From: Bradyrhizobium campsiandrae
Lineage (GTDB): Bacteria; Pseudomonadota; Alphaproteobacteria; Rhizobiales; Xanthobacteraceae
Assembly: GCF_014529705.1 (NCBI RefSeq)
Contig: NZ_JAANIH010000015.1
Location: forward strand, 21,001-85,000
Reading direction: 5' to 3'
Length of the DNA stretch: 64,000 bases
Shown here: positions 44,039 through 53,400 of the stretch, piece by piece
Layout: each line of letters opens with the position of its first letter
Numbering within the stretch: the first letter of the stretch is position 1
Notes under the pieces: generated by a model
Database searches by the model: none
Seen by the model: only the letters and a program-made list of their open reading frames with translations
Told to the model about the DNA's origin: nothing
Program-made: the position numbers and the translations under genes

Positions 44039-44162
44039 GAGCTCTCGTCACGATCTCTTCGCTGGATCGTGATTGCGCATCGGGAATGCGGAGCCGCGAT
44101 CGCCGCTCTCTCTCCATGTCGGCCGCACGATGAAGCCGGCCCCTCAGGCAGGAGAGAAACCC

Positions 44163-44384
44163 ATGACCACGTCCAAGCTGTTCGTCGCCGCCATCGCCAT
44201 CTCCACCGCATTGGCGACGCCCGCGTTCGCGCAGTGGCAGTCGCAGGAGCCGGCGGCCTTCGAAGCCCAGTATCCGAACGGCGACCGTAACCTGTCGAGC
44301 TCCGCCACGCGCGGTTCGATGGCTTACGTGAATTCCGCGAAATCACCGCGCCCCACGGTGATCCGCGCGACCAAGGGCAAATAG
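44163..44384 (+). CDS. Small secreted protein (73 aa)
   Basis: A 73-residue exported protein: signal peptide ending ATPAFAQ at about 23, then a short Gln/Ser/Asn-rich mature part (SQEPAAFEAQYPNGDRNLSS). GGAGAG precedes the ATG. Unknown function. It lies alone between a palindrome and the porin gene. Confidence 0.7.
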   Translation: MTTSKLFVAAIAISTALATPAFAQWQSQEPAAFEAQYPNGDRNLSSSATRGSMAYVNSAKSPRPTVIRATKGK

Positions 44385-44661
44385 CCGCCATCCCCCTTGA
44401 GACGCAGCGTCGCGGAGTTGGGTCCGGCCATGACCCGGTCGGGCCCAACGCGCGCTGTATCGCATCTGCGGTCATCGCGCACGTGCGGATCGCTCGCGCG
44501 ATGAGAATATTCCGAACACGATCGTCAGAAAAACGTGATGCAGAAGATGCACGGGCCGGCGAATAAACAGAGCCGCATTCAAATCACTCCACACCAGGGA
44601 AGCACTCACGCGCCGGGGGCGCAACCATCAGGACCTGCTTCCCAAGTGGAGGGAGGCTTAC

Positions 44662-46233
44662 GTGCGGATTATCACTCGCGGACTCATGCTGGGACTACTC
44701 GCTGCCTGTTCGGGGCAGGCGCGTGCCGACGACAATGTCGCAACCGAGATCCAGGCGCTCAAGACCAAGCTGAAGGAGCTGCAGCAGAAGGTGGATCAGG
44801 AGGCGCGCAAGACGCGCCAGGTTGAAGCGGCGCAGTCGAAGGTCGTCGCCATGCCGGCGACGTACAAGGCGCTGCCCGTCGATCCCTGCGCAGCCGGAAA
44901 GATCTGCTACAAGGGGGTGACGCTGACATTCGGCGGCTGGGTCGACCTCACCGGCATCTACCGTTCGCGTAACATCGCCTCCGACACCGGCTCGGTCTTC
45001 AATTTCATTCCCTATCCGCAGGCCCACAATTACTTCGTTCCGGAGACGCGGTTCTCCGCGCGGCAGAGCAGGTTCTCGGTGCTGGCCGAAGGCAATGCCG
45101 ATGCCGACACGCATCTCGCCGGCTACGGCGAAATCGATTTCGAAGGCGCGGCGCAGACGGCAAGCTCGGTTGCCACCAACTCCTTCAATCCGCGGATGCG
45201 GCAACTCAGCCTCGAACTCGACCGAACCGATCTTGGTCTGCACTTCCTCGCCGGCCAATCCTGGTCGCTGAACGCACCGGTCAGGGCCGGCATCGATCCC
45301 CGCGGCGTCGACGCGCCCGGCGTGATCGACTTCGAATCCGTTCCGGGATTTTTGGCGGCACGGCAGCCGGGCCTTCGCGTCTGGAAGGAGATCGGACCGG
45401 AATTCCAGCTCGCCGCCTCCGTCGAAAATCCGCAGACCGCGTTCTTCGGCGGCAACACGCCGACGGTCGGCACGCCCGCAGTCGGCCCGCAAGGCGTGCT
45501 CAATCCGAACCTGCAGGTCAATCTGACCGGGCCGGGCGGCAGCTTCTTCAACAGCCTCAACAATGTCAGCTTGAACCAGGTGCCTGACGTCACCGTCAAG
45601 GCGGCGTGGGACCCGCGGCTCGGGCCCTATAAGCTCCACGTCGAGGCGTGGGGACTGTATCGCCAGCTGTTGGACCGCTTCAATGGCGCCAACCACAGCT
45701 ACGACACCGGCAGCTTCGGCGGCCATGTCTTTGCCGAGCTGGTTCCGAAGACCCTCGACCTTCAGCTCTACGGCGCGCACGGCGTGCTCGGCCGCTTCAC
45801 GGCGACGCCGTTCCCCGATGCGGCACTGGCGCAGGACGGCACTGTGCTGCCGTTGACCATCACGTCAGCCGCAGTCGGCCTGATCTGGCATGCGACGCCG
45901 GGCCTCGACGTCTACAGCTACGCGGGTCTGGAGAAGGCCAAGGCGAATTTTGCCAATGTCGGAACGGTTCCGTTCGGCTACGGCAATCCGCTCTACAACA
46001 ACACCGGCTGCTTCACCGAGAACACGCCGGCGGCGACGTGTAACGGCAACACCAAGGAAGTCCGGCAGATCACCGCCGGAATCTACGACACCATCTACCA
46101 GGGCAATTACGGCACGCTCAAAGCCGGCGTGCAGTATTCCTACACGCAACGCTTCGCCTTCGCCGGTGTCGGCGGTGCGCCCAAGACGGACGACAACATC
46201 GTCATGACTCAGATCCGGTACTATCCGTTCTAG
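44662..46233 (+). CDS. Outer-membrane porin (DcaP-like)
   Basis: A 523-residue porin-type protein. Signal peptide to about residue 22; a coiled-coil segment (EIQALKTKLKELQQKVDQEA) at 28-50, as in oligomeric porins; then a beta-barrel with repeated aromatic strands (FGGWVDLTGIYRSR; YGEIDFEG; HFLAGQSWS) and a final IRYYPF. ICYKG near 85 belongs to a Cys pair. The GTG start has GGGAGG 6 bases upstream. Substrate unknown; DcaP-like porins take up small organic acids. Confidence 0.83.
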   Translation: MRIITRGLMLGLLAACSGQARADDNVATEIQALKTKLKELQQKVDQEARKTRQVEAAQSKVVAMPATYKALPVDPCAAGKICYKGVTLTFGGWVDLTGIYRSRNIASDTGSVFNFIPYPQAHNYFVPETRFSARQSRFSVLAEGNADADTHLAGYGEIDFEGAAQTASSVATNSFNPRMRQLSLELDRTDLGLHFLAGQSWSLNAPVRAGIDPRGVDAPGVIDFESVPGFLAARQPGLRVWKEIGPEFQLAASVENPQTAFFGGNTPTVGTPAVGPQGVLNPNLQVNLTGPGGSFFNSLNNVSLNQVPDVTVKAAWDPRLGPYKLHVEAWGLYRQLLDRFNGANHSYDTGSFGGHVFAELVPKTLDLQLYGAHGVLGRFTATPFPDAALAQDGTVLPLTITSAAVGLIWHATPGLDVYSYAGLEKAKANFANVGTVPFGYGNPLYNNTGCFTENTPAATCNGNTKEVRQITAGIYDTIYQGNYGTLKAGVQYSYTQRFAFAGVGGAPKTDDNIVMTQIRYYPF

Positions 46234-46257
46234 CTAGTCGCGAAGCGGCGTATTGCC

Positions 46258-46339
46258 GTAGCCCGGATGGAGCGAAGCGTAATCCGGGTTTCTTCGCTAC
46301 GGCGCCGTCCCGGATTGCGCTGCGCTCCATCCGGGCTAC
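46258..46339. repeat. Palindromic repeat, family A copy 2
   Basis: GTAGCCCGGATGGAGCG (46258-46274) is inverted as CGCTCCATCCGGGCTAC (46323-46339). It sits between the convergent porin and tyrC genes. Confidence 0.88.
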
Positions 46340-46346
46340 TTCAGCG

Positions 46347-47285
46347 CTACGACTTCTTGTCGAGCTGCCCGTGCTGGCGGCCGAAGTCGGGCGCCGCCGA
46401 ATCCTGGCCGATCTCGACGATGCCGCGGCGGATGGCGCGGGTGCGGGTGAAGTGATCGAACAGCGCCTCGCCGTCGCCGCGGCGGATCGCGCGGGTGAGC
46501 TTGGCCAGATCCTCGGTGAAGGTGCCGAGCATCTCCAGCACGGCCTCCTTGTTGGCGAGAAAGACGTCGCGCCACATCGTCGGGTCGGAGGCCGCGATGC
46601 GGGTGAAGTCGCGGAAGCCGCCGGCCGAGAATTTGATGACCTCGGACTCCGTCACCTGCGCCAGCTCGTCGGCGGTGCCGACGATGGTGTAGGCGATCAG
46701 ATGCGGCAGATGGCTGGTGATCGCGAGCACGAGATCGTGGTGATCCGGCGTCATCACCTCGACCTTGGCGCCCAGCGCCGCCCAGAAGGCGTGCAGATGG
46801 GCGGTGGCATCAGCGTCGGTGCCTTCAGGTGGCGTCAGGATGCACCAGCGGTTGATGAAGAGCTCGGCGAAGCCGGAATCCGGACCCGAATGTTCGGTGC
46901 CCGCGACGGGGTGGGCCGGCACGAAATGAACATTCTTCGGCAGATGCGGCGCCATGTCCCTGACCACCGCGCCCTTGACCGAGCCGACATCGGAGATGAT
47001 GGCACCGGGCTTCAGATGCGCGGCGACCTCTTGCGCCACCGGCCCGCAGGCGCCGACGGGAATGCAGAGGATGACGAGATCGGCATCCTTCACCGCTTCC
47101 GCATTGGTTGCCACGACCTGGTCGACGATGCCAAGCTCAAGCACCCGCGCGCGCGTCTTCTCCGAGCGGGCCGTGGTGACGATCTCGCCGGCCAGGCCTT
47201 GGAGTTTCGCGGCGCGCGCGATCGAGCCGCCGATCAGGCCGAAGCCGATCAGGGCGACGCGCTGGAAATGCGGGTTGATGCTCAT
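46347..47285 (-). CDS. Prephenate/arogenate (cyclohexadienyl) dehydrogenase
   Basis: A 312-residue NAD-dependent enzyme of tyrosine synthesis. VALIGFGLIGGSIARA binds NAD; VILCIPVGA, DVGSVKG, HPVAGTEHSG (catalytic His) and ITSHLPHLIAY are TyrA signatures; FRDFTRIAASDP follows. ATG overlaps the hisC stop (4 bases), so it is the last gene of the chorismate mutase-hisC-tyrC run. Confidence 0.93.
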   Translation of the reverse strand: MSINPHFQRVALIGFGLIGGSIARAAKLQGLAGEIVTTARSEKTRARVLELGIVDQVVATNAEAVKDADLVILCIPVGACGPVAQEVAAHLKPGAIISDVGSVKGAVVRDMAPHLPKNVHFVPAHPVAGTEHSGPDSGFAELFINRWCILTPPEGTDADATAHLHAFWAALGAKVEVMTPDHHDLVLAITSHLPHLIAYTIVGTADELAQVTESEVIKFSAGGFRDFTRIAASDPTMWRDVFLANKEAVLEMLGTFTEDLAKLTRAIRRGDGEALFDHFTRTRAIRRGIVEIGQDSAAPDFGRQHGQLDKKS

Positions 47286-48376
47286 TTGCCGGCCATGAAG
47301 TCGCGCAGAGCCTCGACGACGAGGCGGTTGGCCTCCTCGGTGCCGATGGTCATGCGCAGCTGATGATGCAGGCCATAGTTCTTCAATGCGCGCAGCACGA
47401 GGCCGCGCTCGGTGAGATAGGCGTCAGCCGCGTCGGAGGTCTTGCCGCTTTCCGGAAAGTGGATCAGCACGAAATTGGCGACGCCGGGCGTCACCTTCAG
47501 CCCGAGCTTGGTGATCTCCTCGGTGAGCCGGTTGCGCCAGGTCTCGGTGAACTGCTTGGACATCGCCTGATGCGCGGTGTCCTCGATCGCGGCGACCGCG
47601 GCGTACATCGCCGGCGTCGACACGTTGAACGGACCGCGGATGCGGTTGACGGCGTCGATGATGTGCTCGGGGCCGAACATCCAGCCGACGCGCAGCGCCG
47701 CCAGACCGTGGATCTTGGAGAAGGTATGCGTCACCACCGTGTTCTCGGTGGTGGCGACGAGCTCGATACCCATCTCGTAGTCGTTGCGGGACACGTAGTC
47801 GCAATAGGCGGCGTCCAGCACCAGCAGCACGTGCGACGGCAGACCGGCGCGCAGGCGCTTGACCTCGTCGAACGGGATGTAGGTCCCGGTCGGATTGTTG
47901 GGGTTGGCGAGCCAGACCAGCTTCGTCTTCGGCGTCACCGCCTTGAGGATGGCGTCGACGTCGCAGGTCAGGTCCTTCTCCGCCGCGATGACGTTCTTGG
48001 CGCCGACCGCCATGGTCGCGATCGGATAGACCAGGAAGCCGTGCGTGGTCGAGATCGCCTCGTCGCCGTGGGTGAGATAGGTGTGGGCGAGCAGGTTGAG
48101 GATCTCGTCCGAGCCGGCGCCGCAGATGATGCGATTGGGATCGAGGCCGTAATGGCGGCCGATCGCCTCGCGCAGCACACGCGAGGTCCCTTCCGGATAG
48201 TCTTCCAGATGATCCGCGACGTGCTTGAAGGCCTCGATCGCCTTGGGCGAGGGTCCGAACGGCGTCTCGTTGGCCGAGAGCTTGAACACCTTGCGTCCCG
48301 GCTCCGGCACCGGGGTCTTGCCGGGCGTGTAGGGCGCAATATCGAGAATGCCGGGATTCGGCACGGGGCGGGACAT
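47282..48376 (-). CDS. Histidinol-phosphate aminotransferase
   Basis: A 364-residue PLP aminotransferase. NETPFGPSPKAIEAF, ICGAGSDEILNLLAHTYL, ANPNNPTGTYIPFDEV, DAAYCDYV, and the PLP Lys in HTFSKIHGLAALRVGW. HisC-type enzymes next to tyrC and chorismate mutase often also transaminate phenylpyruvate or hydroxyphenylpyruvate, so a dual role is possible. GGAG 6 bases before the ATG at 48376 sets the start. Confidence 0.93.
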   Translation of the reverse strand: MSRPVPNPGILDIAPYTPGKTPVPEPGRKVFKLSANETPFGPSPKAIEAFKHVADHLEDYPEGTSRVLREAIGRHYGLDPNRIICGAGSDEILNLLAHTYLTHGDEAISTTHGFLVYPIATMAVGAKNVIAAEKDLTCDVDAILKAVTPKTKLVWLANPNNPTGTYIPFDEVKRLRAGLPSHVLLVLDAAYCDYVSRNDYEMGIELVATTENTVVTHTFSKIHGLAALRVGWMFGPEHIIDAVNRIRGPFNVSTPAMYAAVAAIEDTAHQAMSKQFTETWRNRLTEEITKLGLKVTPGVANFVLIHFPESGKTSDAADAYLTERGLVLRALKNYGLHHQLRMTIGTEEANRLVVEALRDFMAGK

Positions 48377-48412
48377 CTTCAACTCCGAAAGTGGCTCTAG
48401 GCGGTACGCGAT

Positions 48413-49261
48413 TTACGATTTTGGCCCGGTCGGGGGCACCGTATAGCGCGTTGCGTGGCTGCCGACGAGGGCCGTGGAGCGGACCGAGGCGCCCGCGTCG
48501 ATCAGGGCAGCCCTGATCTTGTCGATGCTGGTGGCTGACGTGACCGAGACCAGCAACGCCGCGCCGTCGAAGGCGGTATCGGGCACCGCCACGATCTCGG
48601 CGAGCGGCGACAGCGCCCGCGCGACCTCGGCATTCCACCCCGAAACGCGCACGCTGAAGGTCTCGACCTCCGTCACCACGGCGCTGTCGGCGACACGGGA
48701 GATCGCGAACACCGGCAGCGCGGCCGGATGGTCGGCGCGTTCGACGAAGGGCATGCGTGCGATGATCTTCGGCGCGCCGTGGGCTTCCAGCTCCAGCCAC
48801 CAGGGCGTGCGGCTCGAGGTCGCCGAGACCAGCGCGAGGTCGCCCTTGGATTTTGCCACGGCCTCGACGGCGGCCTGCGCGCTGAAATGCGCGACGTAAG
48901 GCACCGTGAAGCCGAAATGGAAGCGCACGGAATCGCGCATCGCCGGCTCGCTCGCCGAGATGTCGGCGTGCACGGAGAACGGCGCCTGCACATAGGTGAA
49001 GGTCGAGATGATGACGCGCCAGATGCTCTCGACCGTGTCGAGCGGCAGGATGCCGCGATGGCGCTGCACGATCTCGCGCATCATCGAGGCCTCGCGCGCC
49101 GGCCGGAACGCCGAGCCGACCTCCTGGGTCTGCTTCACCTGGATAAGGCGGTCGATGATGTCGCCGCGCTGCATCAAGAGGCGATGCATGGCCTCGTCGA
49201 TCGCGTCGATCTCCTTGCGCAATTCCTGGAGCGATGGTGGCGCGGGCGGGCGTTGGGACAT
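48413..49261 (-). CDS. Chorismate mutase with C-terminal domain
   Basis: A 282-residue protein. Residues about 10-95 are an AroQ chorismate mutase (LRKEIDAIDEAMHRLLMQRG, FRPAREASMMREIVQRH). The rest has weak resemblance to a decayed prephenate dehydratase domain (VAHFSAQAAVEAVAKSKGDL, PKIIARMPFVE) and an ACT-like end (SIDKIRAALIDAGA), without the TRF catalytic motif. It makes prephenate for tyrC. It heads the operon with hisC, and is divergent from metX. Confidence 0.9.
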   Translation of the reverse strand: MSQRPPAPPSLQELRKEIDAIDEAMHRLLMQRGDIIDRLIQVKQTQEVGSAFRPAREASMMREIVQRHRGILPLDTVESIWRVIISTFTYVQAPFSVHADISASEPAMRDSVRFHFGFTVPYVAHFSAQAAVEAVAKSKGDLALVSATSSRTPWWLELEAHGAPKIIARMPFVERADHPAALPVFAISRVADSAVVTEVETFSVRVSGWNAEVARALSPLAEIVAVPDTAFDGAALLVSVTSATSIDKIRAALIDAGASVRSTALVGSHATRYTVPPTGPKS

Positions 49262-49474
49262 ATCTGACAGGCTGCTGAGGGGCGTTCCAATGCGGATCGA
49301 GCGAGCCGTTGGTAGGCTCGGACCCGCTGCGGTCGATGTCCTGATTAGGCAGTCAGGGCGGCGAAAGCAAAGAGAAATGACGTCCTCTCAAGGCTGCCGG
49401 AGAAGGGGCGATTTTGGCCAATCCGGGCCGCGACTTGACGAAATCAGCCCGAGCCAGTAGGTTTTTGCCCGTTC

Positions 49475-49527
49475 CGTGGTCATTTGAGCCGGCCGGCTTG
49501 CAGCCACGTTAAAAAACTCGCTAAACA
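49475..49527 (+). ncRNA. SAM-II riboswitch upstream of metX
   Basis: The P1 stem pairs CGTGG (49475-49479) with CCACG (49504-49508). The loop carries GGCCGGCTTGCAG-like conserved bases, and CTCGCTAAA (49517-49525) is the 3' pseudoknot strand. This is the SAM-II (metA motif) aptamer of alphaproteobacteria, which binds S-adenosylmethionine and lowers expression of methionine synthesis genes. It lies 113 bases before the metX ATG. Confidence 0.9.
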
Positions 49528-49579
49528 GGCCGGGGACGCTTCCGATCCCGGCCGAACCTATCGTTCAGGCCGGGTTTTT
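49528..49579 (+). terminator. Attenuator-like stem set behind the SAM-II aptamer
   Basis: CCCGGCC (49547-49553) can pair either with GGCCGGG at 49528-49534 or with GGCCGGG at 49568-49574, and the second stem is followed by TTTTT (49575-49579). The two pairings exclude each other, as in transcription attenuation. Confidence 0.65.
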
Positions 49580-49639
49580 CATGGCCTGATGTCAGTCGCG
49601 ATCAGAAAGTCCGATCGCAAACGAGGTCGATGGTCAGAG

Positions 49640-50842
49640 ATGGTTGGCGTCAAGTCCGTACCCAGTCCTGCGATCAGTGCCGACGATCGGTCGCATGAGG
49701 TCGATCATCCGAGTTCGGAGGTCGCACATTTCGGCGCCGACCAGCCGCTGCGGCTCGATTGCGGCGTCGATCTCACCCCATTCCAGATCGCCTACAAGAC
49801 CTATGGCGAGCTCAACGCCGATCGCTCCAATGCGGTGCTGATCTGCCATGCGCTGACCGGTGACCAGCACGTCGCCAATGTGCATCCGGTCACGGGCAAG
49901 CCCGGCTGGTGGGAGACGCTGGTCGGCCCCGGCCGTCCGCTCGATCCTGCCAGGTACTTCATCATCTGCTCCAACGTGATCGGCGGCTGCATGGGCTCGA
50001 CCGGCCCGGCCTCGATCAATCCTGCGACCGGCAAGGTGTGGGGGCTGGATTTCCCCGTCATCACCATCCCGGACATGGTGCGCGCGCAGGCGATGCTGAT
50101 CGACCGGCTCGGCATCGACACGCTGTTCGCCGTCGTCGGCGGCTCGATGGGCGGCATGCAGGTGCTGCAATGGACTGCGGCGTATCCTGCGCGCGTCTAC
50201 TCCGCGCTGGCGATCGCCTGCGCGACGCGGCACTCGGCGCAGAACATCGCGTTTCACGAGCTCGGTCGCCAGGCGGTGATGGCCGATCCCGACTGGCACA
50301 ATGGCGCCTATGCCGATCAGGGCATTCATCCGCATCGCGGCCTCGCGGTGGCGCGCATGGCCGCGCACATCACCTATCTGTCGGACGCGGCGCTGCATCG
50401 CAAGTTTGGCCGCCGCATGCAGGATCGCGAGCTGCCGACGTTCTCGTTCGACGCCGACTTCCAGGTCGAGTCCTATCTGCGCTACCAGGGCTCGTCCTTC
50501 GTCGAGCGGTTCGATGCCAACTCCTATCTCTATCTGACCCGCGCGATGGATTATTTCGACATTGCCGCCGACCATGGCGGCGTGCTGGCGAAGGCGTTCG
50601 CTGGGATCCAGACGCGCTTCTGCGTGGTCTCCTTCACCAGCGACTGGCTGTTCCCGACCTCGGAATCGCGCGCGCTGGTGCATGCGCTGAACGCGTCGAG
50701 CGCGCGGGTGTCGTTCGCCGAGATCGAGACCGATCGCGGCCACGACGCCTTCCTGCTCGACGTCCCTGAATTCTTCGACATCTCGCGCGCCTTCCTGCAA
50801 TCGGCCGGCAAGGCGCGCGGGCTTACCTCCAAGAATGACTGA
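49640..50842 (+). CDS. Homoserine O-acetyltransferase MetX
   Basis: A 400-residue alpha/beta-hydrolase. Nucleophile Ser in [12 protein letters not shown] near 168, Asp in SDWLFPTSE near 335, His in GHDAFLLD near 368. It acetylates (or in some species succinylates) homoserine for methionine synthesis. ATG at 49640 starts [10 protein letters not shown]; the longer frame runs into the riboswitch. It is followed by metW, 15 bases away, in the usual alphaproteobacterial pair. Confidence 0.95.
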   Translation: MVGVKSVPSPAISADDRSHEVDHPSSEVAHFGADQPLRLDCGVDLTPFQIAYKTYGELNADRSNAVLICHALTGDQHVANVHPVTGKPGWWETLVGPGRPLDPARYFIICSNVIGGCMGSTGPASINPATGKVWGLDFPVITIPDMVRAQAMLIDRLGIDTLFAVVGGSMGGMQVLQWTAAYPARVYSALAIACATRHSAQNIAFHELGRQAVMADPDWHNGAYADQGIHPHRGLAVARMAAHITYLSDAALHRKFGRRMQDRELPTFSFDADFQVESYLRYQGSSFVERFDANSYLYLTRAMDYFDIAADHGGVLAKAFAGIQTRFCVVSFTSDWLFPTSESRALVHALNASSARVSFAEIETDRGHDAFLLDVPEFFDISRAFLQSAGKARGLTSKND

Positions 50843-50857
50843 CAAGGACGGCTAGCG

Positions 50858-51520
50858 ATGTCTGTACAGGAAGTGCTGCCGCTGAACGGCCTTGTCTCCG
50901 AACAGTCCGGCCCGTTTCGTGCCGACCATTTGCTGGTCGCCGAGATGGTCAAGCCGGGCTCGAAGGTGCTCGATGTCGGCTGCGGCGAGGGCGACCTGCT
51001 CCAGCTCTTGGAGACGCGTGGCATCGACGGCCGTGGCATCGAGCTGTCGCGCGAGGGCGTCAACCGCTGCGTCGCCAAGGGCCTCGCGGTGGTGCAGGGC
51101 GACGCCGACACCGACCTCGTCAACTATCCCGACGATGCCTTCGACTACGTGATCCTGTCGCAGACCCTGCAGGCGACGCGGCAGCCCAAGGTCGTGCTGG
51201 AAAATCTGCTGCGCATCGGCCGCCGCGCCATCGTCTCGTTCCCGAATTTCGGCTTCTGGCGGATGCGGCTCCAGCTCCTGATCGGCGGCCACATGCCGCG
51301 CACGGAGAATCTCCCGGCAAGCTGGTACGACACCGCCAACATCCATTTCTGCACCATCAAGGATTTCGTCGAGCTCTGCGACGAGATCCACGTCAAGATG
51401 GAGCGCGCCGAGGCGCTCGACCTCTACGGCCGTCCCTTAAGGCTGCGGCTGCCCTGGTGGGTGTGGAATCTGTTCGGCGAGCAGGGCGTGTTTCTGCTGA
51501 GCCGCGGGCAGGGGAAGTAG
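50858..51520 (+). CDS. Methionine biosynthesis protein MetW
   Basis: A 220-residue SAM-methyltransferase-fold protein. VLDVGCGEGDLLQLLETRG is motif I; DYVILSQTLQATRQPKVVL and FPNFGFWRMRLQLLIGGHMP are MetW hallmarks; FLLSRG ends it. MetW supports MetX activity in alpha- and betaproteobacteria. It shares the SAM-II controlled transcript. Confidence 0.94.
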   Translation: MSVQEVLPLNGLVSEQSGPFRADHLLVAEMVKPGSKVLDVGCGEGDLLQLLETRGIDGRGIELSREGVNRCVAKGLAVVQGDADTDLVNYPDDAFDYVILSQTLQATRQPKVVLENLLRIGRRAIVSFPNFGFWRMRLQLLIGGHMPRTENLPASWYDTANIHFCTIKDFVELCDEIHVKMERAEALDLYGRPLRLRLPWWVWNLFGEQGVFLLSRGQGK

Positions 51521-51531
51521 TTTCTCTGCCT

Positions 51532-51618
51532 GTAGTCCGGATGGAGCGAAGCGCAATCCGGGGCAGGTCGTGCCGCGTGCAGGGAATCCCGGATTTCGCT
51601 GCGCTCCATCCGGGCTAC
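51532..51618. repeat. Palindromic repeat, family A copy 3
   Basis: GTAGTCCGGATGGAGCG (51532-51548) is inverted as CGCTCCATCCGGGCTAC (51602-51618), one mismatch. It lies between convergent metW and the hydrolase gene. Confidence 0.88.
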
Positions 51619-51648
51619 GGCTGCGGAGTGTGTGGCGACGGCGGTGCC

Positions 51649-52512
51649 TCAATGCCCCGCCAGCGACCGCGGATCGCGCACCGGCCATCGTCCCGCTTCC
51701 ACCAGTGTCACGAACCGCTCCACGCTCTCGTTGAACAGTGCGGGTTCTTCGAGATTGAGCACGTGGCCGGATTTCGGAAACATCGCGAGGCCCGCGGCCG
51801 GCAGATGCTTCTTCAGGAACAGGCTCGCGCCAATGCACGGATCGTCCTCGTCGCCGCAGATGATCAGCGCGGGCGTCGACACCTTCCCGATCGCCTCCGT
51901 CAGCGTGTAGATCGACGGGCGCCCGCCCTGAAAACCTCGCATCGTGTTGGCCGAGCCTTTTGCGTCGTGTCGCGCCAGCGCGGCGTAGAAATCGGCATGG
52001 CCGCGCGGGTCCTTCACCAGGAAGGGAATCCGGCTCGGCGCCTCGCGCGTGACCTTGGCGACGTCGGCCGAGCCGAGCGTCTCGAACTGATCGGCATTGG
52101 CGCGGCACTGCTTGCGCCAGGCCTCGAGGTTTTCGAGCTCCGAGCCGGAGCCAACGCCGGCGAGCGTCATCGACAGCGCACGCTGCGGTGCGTTCAATCC
52201 GATCTGAAGCGACGAGTAGGCGCCCATCGACAGGCCGACGAGATGCGCGCGCGCGATGCCGAGATGATCGAGCACGGCGAGCGCGTCCGTGTAGAAATGC
52301 GTGTAGCTGTAGACCTCACCATCAGGCACGTCGGACGGCGTGTAGCCGCGCGCCGAATAGGTGATGCAGCGGTGGCCGCGCGAGAAGTAGCGCATCTGCG
52401 GCTCCCAATTGGTGTAGTCGGCCGCGAACTCGTGCAGAAAAATGATCGGCGTTCCCTGGCCCGCTTCCTCGAAATAGATGCGGACGTCGTCCCTGGTCGT
52501 GGCGTGGGGCAT
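51649..52512 (-). CDS. Alpha/beta hydrolase
   Basis: A 287-residue alpha/beta-hydrolase. Oxyanion HEFAADYTNW, nucleophile elbow GLSMGAYSS, Asp in GDEDDP and His in KSGHVLN. Substrate unknown; resembles the esterase/enol-lactonase group. GAGGGAA precedes the ATG at 52512; a start 7 codons earlier would remove that ribosome site. Confidence 0.88.
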   Translation of the reverse strand: MPHATTRDDVRIYFEEAGQGTPIIFLHEFAADYTNWEPQMRYFSRGHRCITYSARGYTPSDVPDGEVYSYTHFYTDALAVLDHLGIARAHLVGLSMGAYSSLQIGLNAPQRALSMTLAGVGSGSELENLEAWRKQCRANADQFETLGSADVAKVTREAPSRIPFLVKDPRGHADFYAALARHDAKGSANTMRGFQGGRPSIYTLTEAIGKVSTPALIICGDEDDPCIGASLFLKKHLPAAGLAMFPKSGHVLNLEEPALFNESVERFVTLVEAGRWPVRDPRSLAGH

Positions 52513-52727
52513 TAACCGTTTCCCTCTCTTCAAGCCGCGCCTTCAGGATTGCAGTTAATGCTGATGTCCGCAATGCGGCAGCGTCGAACCAGCCTTGCCG
52601 CAAAATCATCGCAGCTATTCGCCGTCGCCGCGTCTTTTTCTCGCCACATCGGACGGCTTAACGGCCCGACGGATGTCGGCCACCGCACGGGCCGACGGGA
52701 ACTGGGGGTGTCAACGAAGGATGAAGA

Positions 52728-53378
52728 ATGGTTGAGTTGTTTGCGTCTCGCCTGTCGCGTTGTGTTGTCGCGCTGGCGATCTTCTTCGCAGCTCTTGCTG
52801 CGTTCGTGTCTCCGGCCTCGGCGCGGCCGCATCATCGTCATAGCGCGGAGCGGCACGCTTACGTGCATCTTGCCAGACATCATCATGGTCGCCGCCATGC
52901 GAGCGGCTCGCGCTTCGAGCGCAGCGCGGCGCAGTTGCAGGCGAGCGGCTTTGCTGACACGCAGGCCAGCTATGATCCGAACGCCAATGGCAGCAGCGGC
53001 GGTGCGAGCATGAGCGGCGGCTTCGGTGGCGGATCGGGCCTCGTCTCCGAGGCGCGCCGCTATCTCGGCGGCAATCCGACGGGGCGCGGCAGCCTGTGGT
53101 GCGCGCGCTTCATGAACATGGTGCTGGAGAAGACCGGCCACCGCGGTACCGGCTCGGACATGGCGAACTCGTTCGCGCATTACGGCACGCGCGTCTCGGG
53201 TCCGCAGGTCGGCGCCATTGCGGTGATGTCGCGCGGCGGTCGCGGCGGTCACGTCGGCATCATCACCGGCATCGACGCGCAGGGCAATCCGATCATGATT
53301 TCAGGCAACAACGGCAATCGCGTTCGCGAAGCCCCGATCTCGCGCGGCCGGATCTATGCCTATGTGATGCCGAATTGA
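52728..53378 (+). CDS. Secreted TIGR02594 (CHAP-like) protein
   Basis: A 216-residue exported protein. Signal peptide ends ASARP. Residues 33-60 are very His-rich (HHRHSAERHAYVHLARHHHG). A Gly/Ser linker follows. The C-terminal domain (about 103-216) is TIGR02594-like: SLWCARFMNMVLEKTG with the catalytic Cys, and GGHVGIITGID with the His, an NlpC/CHAP-type peptidoglycan amidase or endopeptidase. AAGGATGAAGA leads to the ATG. Confidence 0.86.
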   Translation: MVELFASRLSRCVVALAIFFAALAAFVSPASARPHHRHSAERHAYVHLARHHHGRRHASGSRFERSAAQLQASGFADTQASYDPNANGSSGGASMSGGFGGGSGLVSEARRYLGGNPTGRGSLWCARFMNMVLEKTGHRGTGSDMANSFAHYGTRVSGPQVGAIAVMSRGGRGGHVGIITGIDAQGNPIMISGNNGNRVREAPISRGRIYAYVMPN

Positions 53379-53400
53379 AGGTAACAACAGCGACGGTGCC

